Assembly: GCA_944390735.1 (NCBI GenBank)
Contig: CALXRL010000094.1
Coordinates: forward strand, 62,001-126,000
Origin: an uncultured Victivallales bacterium
Lineage (GTDB): Bacteria > Verrucomicrobiota > Lentisphaeria > Victivallales > UBA1829
Length of the DNA: 64,000 nt
Reading direction: 5' to 3'
The stretch's first letter is position 1. Each line of letters starts with the position of its first letter. The notes beneath the pieces were generated by a model, which saw only the letters and a program-made list of their open reading frames with translations, was not told the origin of the DNA and did no database searches. A program made the position numbers and the translations under genes. This document shows positions 1 through 7,756 of the stretch, piece by piece.

Positions 1-87
1 CCGGATGCGTCCCGTTGAAAGACACGCAGCCGTGAAGAAAATAATATAACCGGACTTTAAGAAAAATCAAATGATGGAAGGAAAAAA

Positions 88-579
88 ATGGAGAACGAGA
101 ATCGTCCGCTGTGGGCCCCCTGGAGAATTGAATTCATCCGCTCGAAAAAGACCCCCGGCTGTTTCCTCTGCGGGAAAAAAGAGAATTTTCAGACGCCGGA
201 GGAGGAACTCCTTGTCGCCCGTCTGGAGCACTGCTTTGTGATCCTGAACCGGTATCCCTATGCCGCGGGGCATCTTCTGATCGCCCCCTACGAGCACTGC
301 GGGGATCTTTCGCTGCTTTCGCCGGAGACGCGCCATGAGATGATCGACACCTGCGCCCGGGCCAAGGATGTGCTCAAGGATCTGATGCGTCCGGACGGAT
401 TCAATGTCGGCTTCAACTTCGGTGTCGCGGCGGGAGCCGGGGTGGCGGATCATCTGCATCTTCACATTGTTCCGCGCTGGGTGGGGGACAACAATTTCAT
501 GCCGGTGATCGGTGACATCCGGTGCGTTCCGGAAGCGCTGGTCAAAACGGCGGAGCTGGTCCGCGGCGCCTGGAAATAA
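88..579 (+). CDS. HIT-family nucleotide hydrolase/transferase (Ap4A phosphorylase-like)
   Basis: A 163-residue protein of the histidine triad superfamily, which hydrolyses or phosphorolyses nucleotide phosphoramidates or dinucleoside polyphosphates in the cytoplasm. The triad H122-x-H124-x-H126 is seen in DHLHLHIVPRW. An N-terminal CxxC pair (C25, C28), after the APWR segment typical of this subgroup, suggests the zinc-binding HIT branch. The start is set by a GAAGG-type ribosome binding site just upstream of ATG. It stands alone on this strand, with a hairpin after the stop. Family assignment is secure; the exact substrate is not. Confidence 0.9.
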   Translation: MENENRPLWAPWRIEFIRSKKTPGCFLCGKKENFQTPEEELLVARLEHCFVILNRYPYAAGHLLIAPYEHCGDLSLLSPETRHEMIDTCARAKDVLKDLMRPDGFNVGFNFGVAAGAGVADHLHLHIVPRWVGDNNFMPVIGDIRCVPEALVKTAELVRGAWK

Positions 580-624
580 TCCCGGATCGGGCAGCGGATT
601 CCCCGGTCGGCGAACGACCGGATC

Positions 625-656
625 CGAAGGGGAGCCGGAATTCCGGTTCCCCTTCG
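625..656 (+). terminator. Hairpin downstream of the HIT gene, possible terminator
   Basis: Fourteen-bp arms (625-638 and 643-656) with one G-U pair and an AATT loop form a strong GC-rich hairpin 45 bp after the HIT stop codon. The T-run after it is poor, so it may be a weak or factor-assisted terminator, or only a stable structure. Confidence 0.5.
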
Positions 657-995
657 AAGAACGGCTCTCTTTCCGAATTTCGTCGGTCTCCCTTCCGCCG
701 GGCGGGGGGGATGGACGGCATATCTTGAAACGGTTCCCTTTTCAGAATATCGTCTCTTTTTCTGCCGCGGGGAGGGGACGCGGGCGGCACTCCTTTCCGG
801 AGGAGTCGTTTTTCATCTTCCATAACCGCGTTTTCCATGGATGAAAAGTCCCCGGAAACGGGTCCGATCTTCCCTTTCCGGTTCCGTCGGGGCAAACCGG
901 ACCCCACGAATCCCTGTGAAAGAAATCACGGGATGCCTTTTCCGGAAAGTCAATGGTTTTCTTGAAAAAAAAGAAATATTTTTTTTGAGGGAAGA
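657..995. other. Non-coding stretch between HIT gene and nrdD, with several hairpins
   Basis: No convincing gene is visible. Three further potential hairpins occur: 789-806 (6-bp arms ACTCCT/AGGAGT), 810-847 (arms around TTTTCATC/GATGAAAA with a bulge) and 910-934 (ATCCC-TGTGA/TCAC-GGGAT). Two loosely similar blocks begin near 659 and 728 (GAACGG/GAAACGG, followed by C/T-rich sequence and a G-rich run). The last 40 bases become A/T-rich towards the nrdD control region. It could be a long leader, an sRNA locus, or decayed sequence. Confidence 0.4.
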
Positions 996-1011
996 ACACA
1001 ATATAATGTGG
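996..1011 (+). promoter_or_regulatory. NrdR box 1 upstream of nrdD
   Basis: ACACAATATAATGTGG matches the known NrdR operator consensus (acaCwAtATaTwGtgt) at nearly all conserved positions, and the core TATAAT could serve as a -10 element. NrdR is the ATP/dATP-sensing repressor of ribonucleotide reductase genes. Confidence 0.8.
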
Positions 1012-1025
1012 TTTTTTGTTTGAAA

Positions 1026-1041
1026 TATCTATATAATGTGT
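1026..1041 (+). promoter_or_regulatory. NrdR box 2 upstream of nrdD
   Basis: TATCTATATAATGTGT is a second NrdR-type box sharing the 10-bp core ATATAATGTG with box 1. The centre-to-centre distance is 30 bp, about three helical turns, which is the usual arrangement of paired NrdR boxes. A second TATAAT (1032-1037) lies inside it, so bound NrdR would cover the promoter. Confidence 0.8.
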
Positions 1042-1137
1042 TAGAGTACGATTTGTCGGACGACCGGGAGCGCTGGAACAGACGGTCGTTTTCTTTCAAG
1101 TTTCGTGAATCTGTCATACAGGAAGAGAGTGGGGAAA

Positions 1138-3111
1138 ATGGAAATCGCAACCCAGATCCGGAAAATGAAAAAACGCGACGGAAGAATCGTCGAGTTCGAG
1201 CCGGAACGGATTGCCATCGCCGCGGGACGGGCTCTGAAAGCCGCGGGGACCGGCAGTGACAAAATCGCCAGAAACATCGCAAAGGAGGTCGTGCAGGAAC
1301 TGAAAATCCGCGGATTCGAGTCGGAGGATTCCATTCCGGATGTCGAACTTATTCAGGATCTTGTCGAGCACGCTTTTATCAAGAAGGGGCTTTCCAAGGC
1401 GGCAAAGCTCTACATTCTCTACCGCTCGCAGCATCAGAAGATGCGCGAGGCCAGGCATCTGATGATGGATGTGCAGGACCTTGTGTCCAGCTACATCGGT
1501 CAGGAGGACTGGCGCGTCAATGAGAATTCCAATTCGGGCTATTCGTATGCCAGTCTTCTGAACCATGTTTCCGGGGCGGTTGTCGCGAACTACACGCTGG
1601 CGAACATCTATCCCCGGGAGATTGCCGATGCGCATACCAACGGGGATTTTCATCTGCATGATCTCTCCTGCGGCATCGTGGGGTACTGCGCCGGATGGAG
1701 TCTGCGTGAACTGCTGGAACGCGGATTCCAGGGAAGCGGCGGACGCGCAAGCGCGGCTCCCGCGAAACATTTCGACACGGCTCTCGGACAGATCGTCAAC
1801 TTCCTTTCCACGCTTCAGACCGAATGGGCGGGGGCGCAGGCATTCAGTTCGTTTGACACCTTTCTGGCTCCGTTTGTGCGGCGCGACGCGCTGAATTACC
1901 GGCAGGTCAAGCAGGCGATTCAGCAGTTTGTCTTCGGACTCAACATCGCCAGCCGGTGGGGGCAGACGCCTTTCACGAATCTGACGTTCGACTGGGTGGT
2001 CCCGGACGATCTCAAGGATCACCCCGTCATCATCGGCGGCAAGCTGCTGGAGGGCGACTGCTACGGCGATTATCAGGCGGAGATGGATCTCATCAACAAG
2101 GCGTTTCTCGAGGTCATGGCGGAGGGCGACCGCGACGGACGAATCTTCACGTTCCCGATTCCCACCTACAACATCACGCGGGATTTCAACTGGGATACCG
2201 AAAACGCGAAGCTGCTTTTCGCCGTGACCGGAAAATACGGACTGCCCTATTTCCAGAACTTCATCAACAGCGATCTGAAGCCCGGGGATGTCCGCTCCAT
2301 GTGCTGCCGTCTTCAGATGGACATGCGCGAGCTGCGCAACAAGACCGGCGGTCTTTTCGGCGCGGGCGAGCAGACCGGATCCATCGGCGTTGTGACCATC
2401 AACATGCCGCGCATCGGTTATATCGCGCACGATGAAAAGGAGTTTTTCGCCCGGCTCGATCAGCTCATGAATCTGGCGAAGGATTCGCTGGAGATCAAGC
2501 GGAAGGTCGTGCAGAAGCATCTGGACGGCGACCTGCTGCCCTATACAAAAATTTATCTGAAAACGCTGGAACACCATTTCAGCACCATCGGACTGGTCGG
2601 AATGAACGAGTGCTGCCTGAATTTCCTCGGATCGTCCATCTGCGACAAGGAGGGGCAGGAGTTCTCGGTCCGGGTGCTGAAGCATATGGCGGAGAAAATC
2701 AAGGATTTCCAGGAGAGCACGGGGCATATCTACAATCTGGAGGCAACGCCGGCGGAGGGGACCAGTTTCCGTCTGGCGAAGATCGACCGGAAGCTCTATC
2801 CGGAGATCATCTGCGCCGGAGAGGACAACCCCTACTATACCAATTCGACGCAGCTGCCGGTCGGGTACACCAACGATCTTTTTGAAGCACTCGACCTTCA
2901 GGAGCCTCTGCAGAAGCTCTATACCGGGGGAACCGTGTTCCATGCGTTCATCGGCGAGAAAATCGAGGATCCGGAGCTGGTGGCTTCGGTGGTGAAGCGG
3001 ATGGCGGAGAACTACCGCATCCCGTATTTCACGCTGACGCCGTCGTTCAGCATCTGTCCGGTGCACGGATACATTCCCGGCGAGCATACGTCGTGTCCTC
3101 TGGAAGCATAG
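1138..3111 (+). CDS. nrdD: Class III anaerobic ribonucleoside-triphosphate reductase, large chain lacking the glycyl-radical loop
   Basis: A 657-residue NrdD that reduces ribonucleoside triphosphates to deoxyribonucleotides by radical chemistry under anaerobiosis. An ATP-cone allosteric domain (about residues 5-95) precedes the ten-stranded barrel; the candidate thiyl-radical site is the Cys389-Cys390 pair in SMCCRL. The start at the MEIATQ ATG is preferred over an upstream in-frame GTG because it has a purine-rich binding site. The chain ends in CPVHGYIPGEHTSCPLEA: it has the first zinc-site residues (C640, C653) but stops before the final CxxC half and the radical glycine. Normal family members run on through about 50 more residues without interruption. 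Those residues are encoded by the next small gene, in another frame. Confidence 0.95.
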   Translation: MEIATQIRKMKKRDGRIVEFEPERIAIAAGRALKAAGTGSDKIARNIAKEVVQELKIRGFESEDSIPDVELIQDLVEHAFIKKGLSKAAKLYILYRSQHQKMREARHLMMDVQDLVSSYIGQEDWRVNENSNSGYSYASLLNHVSGAVVANYTLANIYPREIADAHTNGDFHLHDLSCGIVGYCAGWSLRELLERGFQGSGGRASAAPAKHFDTALGQIVNFLSTLQTEWAGAQAFSSFDTFLAPFVRRDALNYRQVKQAIQQFVFGLNIASRWGQTPFTNLTFDWVVPDDLKDHPVIIGGKLLEGDCYGDYQAEMDLINKAFLEVMAEGDRDGRIFTFPIPTYNITRDFNWDTENAKLLFAVTGKYGLPYFQNFINSDLKPGDVRSMCCRLQMDMRELRNKTGGLFGAGEQTGSIGVVTINMPRIGYIAHDEKEFFARLDQLMNLAKDSLEIKRKVVQKHLDGDLLPYTKIYLKTLEHHFSTIGLVGMNECCLNFLGSSICDKEGQEFSVRVLKHMAEKIKDFQESTGHIYNLEATPAEGTSFRLAKIDRKLYPEIICAGEDNPYYTNSTQLPVGYTNDLFEALDLQEPLQKLYTGGTVFHAFIGEKIEDPELVASVVKRMAENYRIPYFTLTPSFSICPVHGYIPGEHTSCPLEA

Positions 3112-3161
3112 AAGATGTCCGTCCCGACGGGCGGATCTGAAAATGATATCATCAAAAAAAA

Positions 3162-3178
3162 AAGGAAGGAGAAGAAGG
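3162..3178 (+). promoter_or_regulatory. Ribosome binding site for the separate glycyl-radical gene
   Basis: The purine run AAGGAAGGAGAAGAAGG ends 4 nt before the ATG at 3183. It contains a strong Shine-Dalgarno core (GGAAGGAG, 3164-3171) and a closer one (GAAGG, 3174-3178). This shows that the downstream 52-codon frame is built to initiate independently. Confidence 0.8.
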
Positions 3179-3182
3179 CAAA

Positions 3183-3341
3183 ATGGCAAAGTGCGGAGAG
3201 AAAACGGAAGTCTATTCCAGAGTGTGCGGGTATTTCAGACCTGTTTCCAACTGGAACAAGGGAAAGAAGGAGGAGTTCAAGGATCGCAAGACCTACGAAG
3301 TCGCGGGCGCATGCCCCAGGACGGCTCCGGTTCAGAAGTAA
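3183..3341 (+). CDS. Separate glycyl-radical subunit of class III ribonucleotide reductase (NrdD C-terminal domain)
   Basis: A 52-residue protein starting MAKCGEKTEVYSRVCGYFRP and continuing with VSNWNKGKKEEFKDRKTY, the canonical NrdD C-terminus. G16 in RVCGY is the expected radical glycine; C4 supplies the KCG half of the zinc site whose other half ends the upstream protein; a further Cys is at position 44. The gene lies 71 bp after the nrdD stop, in a different frame and with its own strong binding site, so neither stop readthrough nor a single frameshift would fuse the two. It probably docks into the large subunit as an autonomous radical domain, by analogy with GrcA/YfiD and pyruvate formate-lyase. 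The motif assignment is secure; two-chain function is inference. Confidence 0.9.
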   Translation: MAKCGEKTEVYSRVCGYFRPVSNWNKGKKEEFKDRKTYEVAGACPRTAPVQK

Positions 3342-3362
3342 TCCGCCGTTTCCGTGTGGACG

Positions 3363-3391
3363 AGGCCGACGTTTTTTTCGTCGGCCTTTTC
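3363..3391 (+). terminator. Rho-independent terminator after the split nrdD pair
   Basis: Nine-bp arms AGGCCGACG/CGTCGGCCT enclose a T7 loop and are followed by a T-run. It lies 21 bp after the small glycyl-radical gene and before nrdG, so nrdG must depend on readthrough or on its own promoter. Confidence 0.85.
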
Positions 3392-3476
3392 TTTCAGGGA
3401 AGGGGCATTTTTTCATCAATGGTCATCAAGGAGTTTTTCCGGTCCGCGTTCCGGAAGAACAGGGGATGTTTGCTTT

Positions 3477-4199
3477 ATGATTGACATACGAGGGCTTCAG
3501 ACCTTCAGTCTGATCGACTATCCGGGAAAAATCAGCTGTGTGGTGTTTACGGGCGGATGCAATTTCCGCTGTCCGTTCTGTCACAATCCGTGTCTGGTAT
3601 TTGATCCGGCAAGTCAGCCGAAGGTGACGGGGCCTCATTTTTTTCATTTTCTGGAAACCCGGAAACGGCGTCTCGACGGCGTGGTGATTTCCGGCGGGGA
3701 ACCGACGCTTCAGAAGGATCTTCCCGAATTTGCCGCAAAGGTCCGCGCAGAGGGGTTCCTCGTGAAACTCGACACGAACGGTTCGCATCCGGAGGTGCTG
3801 GAGCAGCTGCTTGCCGATTCGGCACTGAATGCGTTCGGAATTGATTACAAGGCTCCGGCTTCGCGATACGCGGAACTGACCGGAGCGGAGGATGCCGGAG
3901 TGTATGATCGGGTGAGACGCTCCCTGGAGCTGGCGCTCTCGTCCGGAGCGGAGCTGGATGTCAGGACCACTGTGCATCGCCGTCTGCTTTCGGAGGAGGA
4001 TCTCTCCCGGATGTATGAGGAGCTCCGGGCTCTCGGCGTGACGCGCTGGGTTCTTCAGCAGTACAATCCGGTGGAGGTAATTGACGACGAGCTCAGTGCT
4101 CTGCCGACCTATTCGGATCAGGAGCTGATCCGGATGGCCGGATCGCTCGGTTCCGGCGTTCATGTCCGGGGACTCACCGGACGGATTTTGAATTTCTGA
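3477..4199 (+). CDS. nrdG: Anaerobic ribonucleoside-triphosphate reductase activating protein (radical SAM)
   Basis: A 240-residue radical-SAM activase that uses a [4Fe-4S] cluster and S-adenosylmethionine to generate the glycyl radical on NrdD, here presumably on G16 of the separate small protein. The cluster motif C28-x3-C32-x2-C35 is seen in GGCNFRCPFC, followed by the SAM-contacting ISGGEPTL segment. The ATG at 3477 is chosen because homology begins there and AGGGG lies upstream; an in-frame extension to 3354 would run back through the terminator. It resembles the NrdG type associated with Thermotoga-like NrdD enzymes. Confidence 0.93.
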   Translation: MIDIRGLQTFSLIDYPGKISCVVFTGGCNFRCPFCHNPCLVFDPASQPKVTGPHFFHFLETRKRRLDGVVISGGEPTLQKDLPEFAAKVRAEGFLVKLDTNGSHPEVLEQLLADSALNAFGIDYKAPASRYAELTGAEDAGVYDRVRRSLELALSSGAELDVRTTVHRRLLSEEDLSRMYEELRALGVTRWVLQQYNPVEVIDDELSALPTYSDQELIRMAGSLGSGVHVRGLTGRILNF

Positions 4200-4219
4200 A
4201 CCGGATCGTTTTCTTCGCG

Positions 4220-4248
4220 GCCCGGCCGTCGAGACAGAACAGCCGGGC
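4220..4248. terminator. GC-rich hairpin between convergent nrdG and glycosidase genes
   Basis: GCCCGGC (4220-4226) and GCCGGGC (4242-4248) form a 7-bp stem between two convergent genes. No T-tract follows on either side, so the terminator call is tentative. Confidence 0.35.
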
Positions 4249-4279
4249 ACATCGGCAACTTCTTCCGGGAGAAGAACTC

Positions 4280-7200
4280 CTACTTCCGGAGGACAAGATC
4301 CAGAAACTCGGAGGGGCGATGGGGCATGTCGCCCATCCCCTGCGAGAGCTGCAGCCAGCCGATCCGTCTTTCCCCGTCGGAGAAGTTGACCAGGACATTG
4401 ATCCGGCACCCGGAACCTGCGGTCAGGCGGAACGGACTGACGGAGACCGGGGAGAAGGCCATTTCGTAAACGGTTTTTCCGGGAGAATGGCGGATTGCCA
4501 GCTTGACGTCCCCGGTTCTGCCGATGGATTTGGCAAAACTGTCCCAGGTGGCGGAGGAGGCCTTCAGGCGCCAGACCAGAGGTGCTTTCCGGAATTCGCC
4601 GATCAGATATTCAAAATCATCCGATTGAAGTCCTTTTGTCTCCCTGGAGGCGTTTTTCATGGTGTCGATGCCGATTTGCAGGCTGTCTCCGCGCCAGATT
4701 GCCATTTCGCCGAACCGTTCTTCCGGCTGGAAGCGGGCCTTGTGCACGGTGACGGCAAGATACAGGGCCGACGGCGTCCAGGTGAAACGGAGTTCCGCCC
4801 GGTTCTGCCAGTCGGATTCGCTCCAGGGAACCAGGGCTCGGGCGTTTTTGCCGTCGAGCACGAGGGGTCTGGCGTCGGCGGGCCAGTCGGAGAGATCCCC
4901 GTCGATGCGGAGGTCCGACTGCGCTTTCGAAACCGGGATGCCGCGCACCCGGATTTTCTGTTCCGTGTCTTCAAATCCATCCACATGCAGCTTCATGGTC
5001 AGCTCCTGCGCAACAGGCGAGACCGGCGCGGGGGAGGGGAAGGGGAGAAGAAGCGTCTTTTCTCCATAGAGTTTGAAGGGGAGCTTCCGGGAGACACATT
5101 CCATAGATCCGGTCATGGTCTGCGAGGTGATATTTTTCAGACGGATGGCAAACGAGTGTTCATCCCGCAGCTCCACCGAATAGCGCACCGGATTGCGGAT
5201 GCCGGTCTGTTTTGCCGAGGCAATAAACTGTTTCAGCTCCTCCGTCGGAAGGGGACTCTCCAGATAGACGGGATACTCATCGAGCCGGATTTTCCGCGTC
5301 CGAAGGGGATTTCCCATCATATCATGCAGGAGGACGGGTCGGGAGAATTCAAGCGTTTCGGGGGGGCCGTCCCACTGCCAGAGGACCGCGATCCGTTTTT
5401 TCCCCGCATCGAAGAGGTAGCAGCGCTTGTTCATGCCGATGGAGACCCGGCCCGCGGCAGGCGCGTTTCCGAGCAGATCCGCCGCGTTCCGCACCGCGTA
5501 AAGATACGGGGCCGGCGCCCAGTGCCGTTCCGGATCCCCGAGCACTCCGGTCCAGGCATACCCGATGTCGATGCCCGTGGACTGAAAATGAAAATAGGTC
5601 CGAATCCCGCAGGCAAATTCGATCAGCGCATAGCGCAGATCCCGGGCCGCGTTCTGAAGTGCGATCGGATGGATCCGGTTGTCCGGGAGAGTCGGAAAAT
5701 TCATGTTTCCGCTTTCGGAACTGAGAATCGGAAGATTCGGACGGTACCGGTTCAGAACCGCCTGAAAGCCCTTCTGCGCTTCTTCCAGATCCGGCAGTTC
5801 CGGCAGCTGCCGGTAGGGGTGTTCCGAGAGAGCGTCCAGCGCTTTCCCCGCACCGGCTTTCAGCCACGCTTCCAGAAAGTCCGGTTTGACGTGACAGCCG
5901 GGACCGGCAATTTTCGCCTTCGGATCCAGCTTGCGGATCTCCTCCGCCATGCGGAGGGTGGCTTCGGCGCAGGATTCGGGAGTGGCGGCGTAATATTTCG
6001 ATGGATCGGGATTTGGAGTGCGTCCGCCCCAGATTTCAGGTTCATTGAAGAGTTCGTAGTAGTCGACCTTGCCGCGGTGACGGAGAATCGCGTCCCGGAA
6101 GAACGTCGTGAGATAGGAGCGCGAGTCCCCGGGAATGTAAAACGGAACCCCCGGTTCGGCTCCGGAAATGTTTACCATCACCAGAAATCCCGCATCATGA
6201 AAACGGGTGGCGGAGCGGAAACTTCCGCATCCTTTCTCATTGGGTTTCGCCCAGAGACGGACCGCGCCGATTCCAAAATCCCGGAAGAGGCGGATCGTGA
6301 ATGCGTCATCCTGCGGCGAGGAGTGGACATTCGTTCCCCAGCGGTGCAGGGGGGAGCCCGGCGAGCGGAGAACTCCGGTGTAGAAGGTATGGGTATAGCA
6401 GGTTCCCTTTTTCGTTTCCGCCTGGAAAATCAGGTTCATCGGACCGAGGGCTCCTTCGGGAACCGGTATGGAGAACGAGTGCTCCCCGGGAACGGAAACG
6501 CGTTCCGCCGTTTTCCCGGAGGCAAGGACGGCGCCTCTCCAGTTGCGCAGTTCCCAGTTCAGACGGCACGTCCCCGCGGCGGCGGAATCCAGCCGGAGGG
6601 TTCCGCGGAAGGGTTCGCCCGCATAAAGATATCCGGATTTCGTCCGGAGCTCCCCGGAAAGAAACAGTTCCGGAAGGGGAAGATCGGTGCTTCGGGCGGC
6701 CAGCTGACAGACGGCGTCGTCCAGCCAGACCCGTCCGGAGGCCGTGACGATCGGGGAGATATGGTGAAACGATTCGGTGAAAGCCGGATTGCCAACCCGC
6801 ACCACTCCCGGCGCTTTCCCGCCGAAGACGGGAACGGCCAGTTCATATTTTTTCCATTCCGTTCCGGCCCGGACCTTTTTCGCATAGGCCGAACCATGCG
6901 CCGCAAACAGACCGATCTCAACGGCCGTATCCGGCTTTTCCGCTTTCAGGTACACGGAAAACACAATCGGCTTTCCGACCCGGTAGGGAACCGCGTTGAA
7001 GACCAGACGGTTGAAACCTCCTTTGACAGGATCGAGCCGGAAGGAGTGATGTCCGGAATGGAACACGGTGTTGTCGATGGTCACTTTCATGGAGGGGCGC
7101 GCCAGACGGACTTCCGAAGGAGGATAGACATTGTACAGTCCGCGTTCCGCGCCCCCGTTGAAGATGTGGTTGGCGCGGGAGTCGATCTTTGCATCGTCTT

Positions 7201-7720
7201 TTTTGACCTCATAGGTGATCTTGCCGACTTTCAGATAAGGAAGATCCCGGAACGTGATACGGAACGAGACCTGCCGGAGATTCTCCGGAAATTTTATTTC
7301 AAAGCGGAAAAGCGACGGCTTCTCCTTCAGGACAATCGTTTTTTTTCTCCAGAAGTGTTTCCCGGTCGATCCTTCGAAAAAGAGATCGGCCGTGGCTCCG
7401 TCTGGCCCCGCAAGTTCCGCTTCCAGAACGACCGTTTTTCCGGGGTTGGGGGAGGAGAGAAAATAATAGAAATCCAGCGATTTCCCGGGAAAGGTCCTGC
7501 GGAATTTTTCCGTGTTCAGAAGCAGCATTCCGTTCTGTTCGGAGAGGGTGACAAGTCCGGATTTCTGGAAATCGCGGACGGACCCCTTTCGTTCCTTTCC
7601 GCAGAAGATCGTCAGATCCCGTTTGCTGGCGGAGCTGCGGATGGAGAGATGGCTCCATTCGCCGGCGTGAACACTTCCCAGAAGAAGAACTCCCGAGAGA
7701 AGAATGATCCATGGTTTCAT
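4280..7720 (-). CDS. Secreted multidomain glycoside hydrolase (clan GH-A-like barrel) with C-terminal CBM9-like domain
   Basis: An 1,146-residue exported protein with a signal peptide cleaved near VHA-G (residue 19). Beta-sandwich, carbohydrate-binding-like regions fill roughly residues 30-450. A TIM-barrel catalytic segment follows: E560 in LFNEPE is the likely acid/base and E669 in LSSESG the likely nucleophile, the 109-residue spacing being normal for clan GH-A (families such as GH39 or GH5). Residues from about 935 (SDLRIDGDLSDWP) to the end look like a CBM9/DOMON-type sugar-binding domain. It is the last gene of a leftward operon behind a GntR regulator and a pseudopilin, so it is probably induced by the sugar that regulator senses. 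Substrate unknown. Confidence 0.75.
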   Translation of the reverse strand: MKPWIILLSGVLLLGSVHAGEWSHLSIRSSASKRDLTIFCGKERKGSVRDFQKSGLVTLSEQNGMLLLNTEKFRRTFPGKSLDFYYFLSSPNPGKTVVLEAELAGPDGATADLFFEGSTGKHFWRKKTIVLKEKPSLFRFEIKFPENLRQVSFRITFRDLPYLKVGKITYEVKKDDAKIDSRANHIFNGGAERGLYNVYPPSEVRLARPSMKVTIDNTVFHSGHHSFRLDPVKGGFNRLVFNAVPYRVGKPIVFSVYLKAEKPDTAVEIGLFAAHGSAYAKKVRAGTEWKKYELAVPVFGGKAPGVVRVGNPAFTESFHHISPIVTASGRVWLDDAVCQLAARSTDLPLPELFLSGELRTKSGYLYAGEPFRGTLRLDSAAAGTCRLNWELRNWRGAVLASGKTAERVSVPGEHSFSIPVPEGALGPMNLIFQAETKKGTCYTHTFYTGVLRSPGSPLHRWGTNVHSSPQDDAFTIRLFRDFGIGAVRLWAKPNEKGCGSFRSATRFHDAGFLVMVNISGAEPGVPFYIPGDSRSYLTTFFRDAILRHRGKVDYYELFNEPEIWGGRTPNPDPSKYYAATPESCAEATLRMAEEIRKLDPKAKIAGPGCHVKPDFLEAWLKAGAGKALDALSEHPYRQLPELPDLEEAQKGFQAVLNRYRPNLPILSSESGNMNFPTLPDNRIHPIALQNAARDLRYALIEFACGIRTYFHFQSTGIDIGYAWTGVLGDPERHWAPAPYLYAVRNAADLLGNAPAAGRVSIGMNKRCYLFDAGKKRIAVLWQWDGPPETLEFSRPVLLHDMMGNPLRTRKIRLDEYPVYLESPLPTEELKQFIASAKQTGIRNPVRYSVELRDEHSFAIRLKNITSQTMTGSMECVSRKLPFKLYGEKTLLLPFPSPAPVSPVAQELTMKLHVDGFEDTEQKIRVRGIPVSKAQSDLRIDGDLSDWPADARPLVLDGKNARALVPWSESDWQNRAELRFTWTPSALYLAVTVHKARFQPEERFGEMAIWRGDSLQIGIDTMKNASRETKGLQSDDFEYLIGEFRKAPLVWRLKASSATWDSFAKSIGRTGDVKLAIRHSPGKTVYEMAFSPVSVSPFRLTAGSGCRINVLVNFSDGERRIGWLQLSQGMGDMPHRPSEFLDLVLRK

Positions 7721-7756
7721 CGAATGAGATTCCTTATAAAGTGATGGGTTGTTGTG

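Noticed and set aside
512..844. Small open frames after the HIT gene
   Set aside because: They overlap the HIT 3' end and the hairpins, have no binding site and give arginine/serine-rich low-complexity proteins.
3112..3182. Reading the nrdD stop as a sequencing error or pseudogene
   Set aside because: The two frames differ, the gap contains its own strong ribosome binding site, and the small frame starts with ATG and keeps the full conserved motif, so a real split is more likely. Resequencing would settle it.
4319..7744. 1,141-codon open frame opposite the leftward glycosidase
   Set aside because: It is the complement of a well-supported gene; its protein is low-complexity and lacks any motif. 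GC-rich codon usage leaves the antisense frame open.
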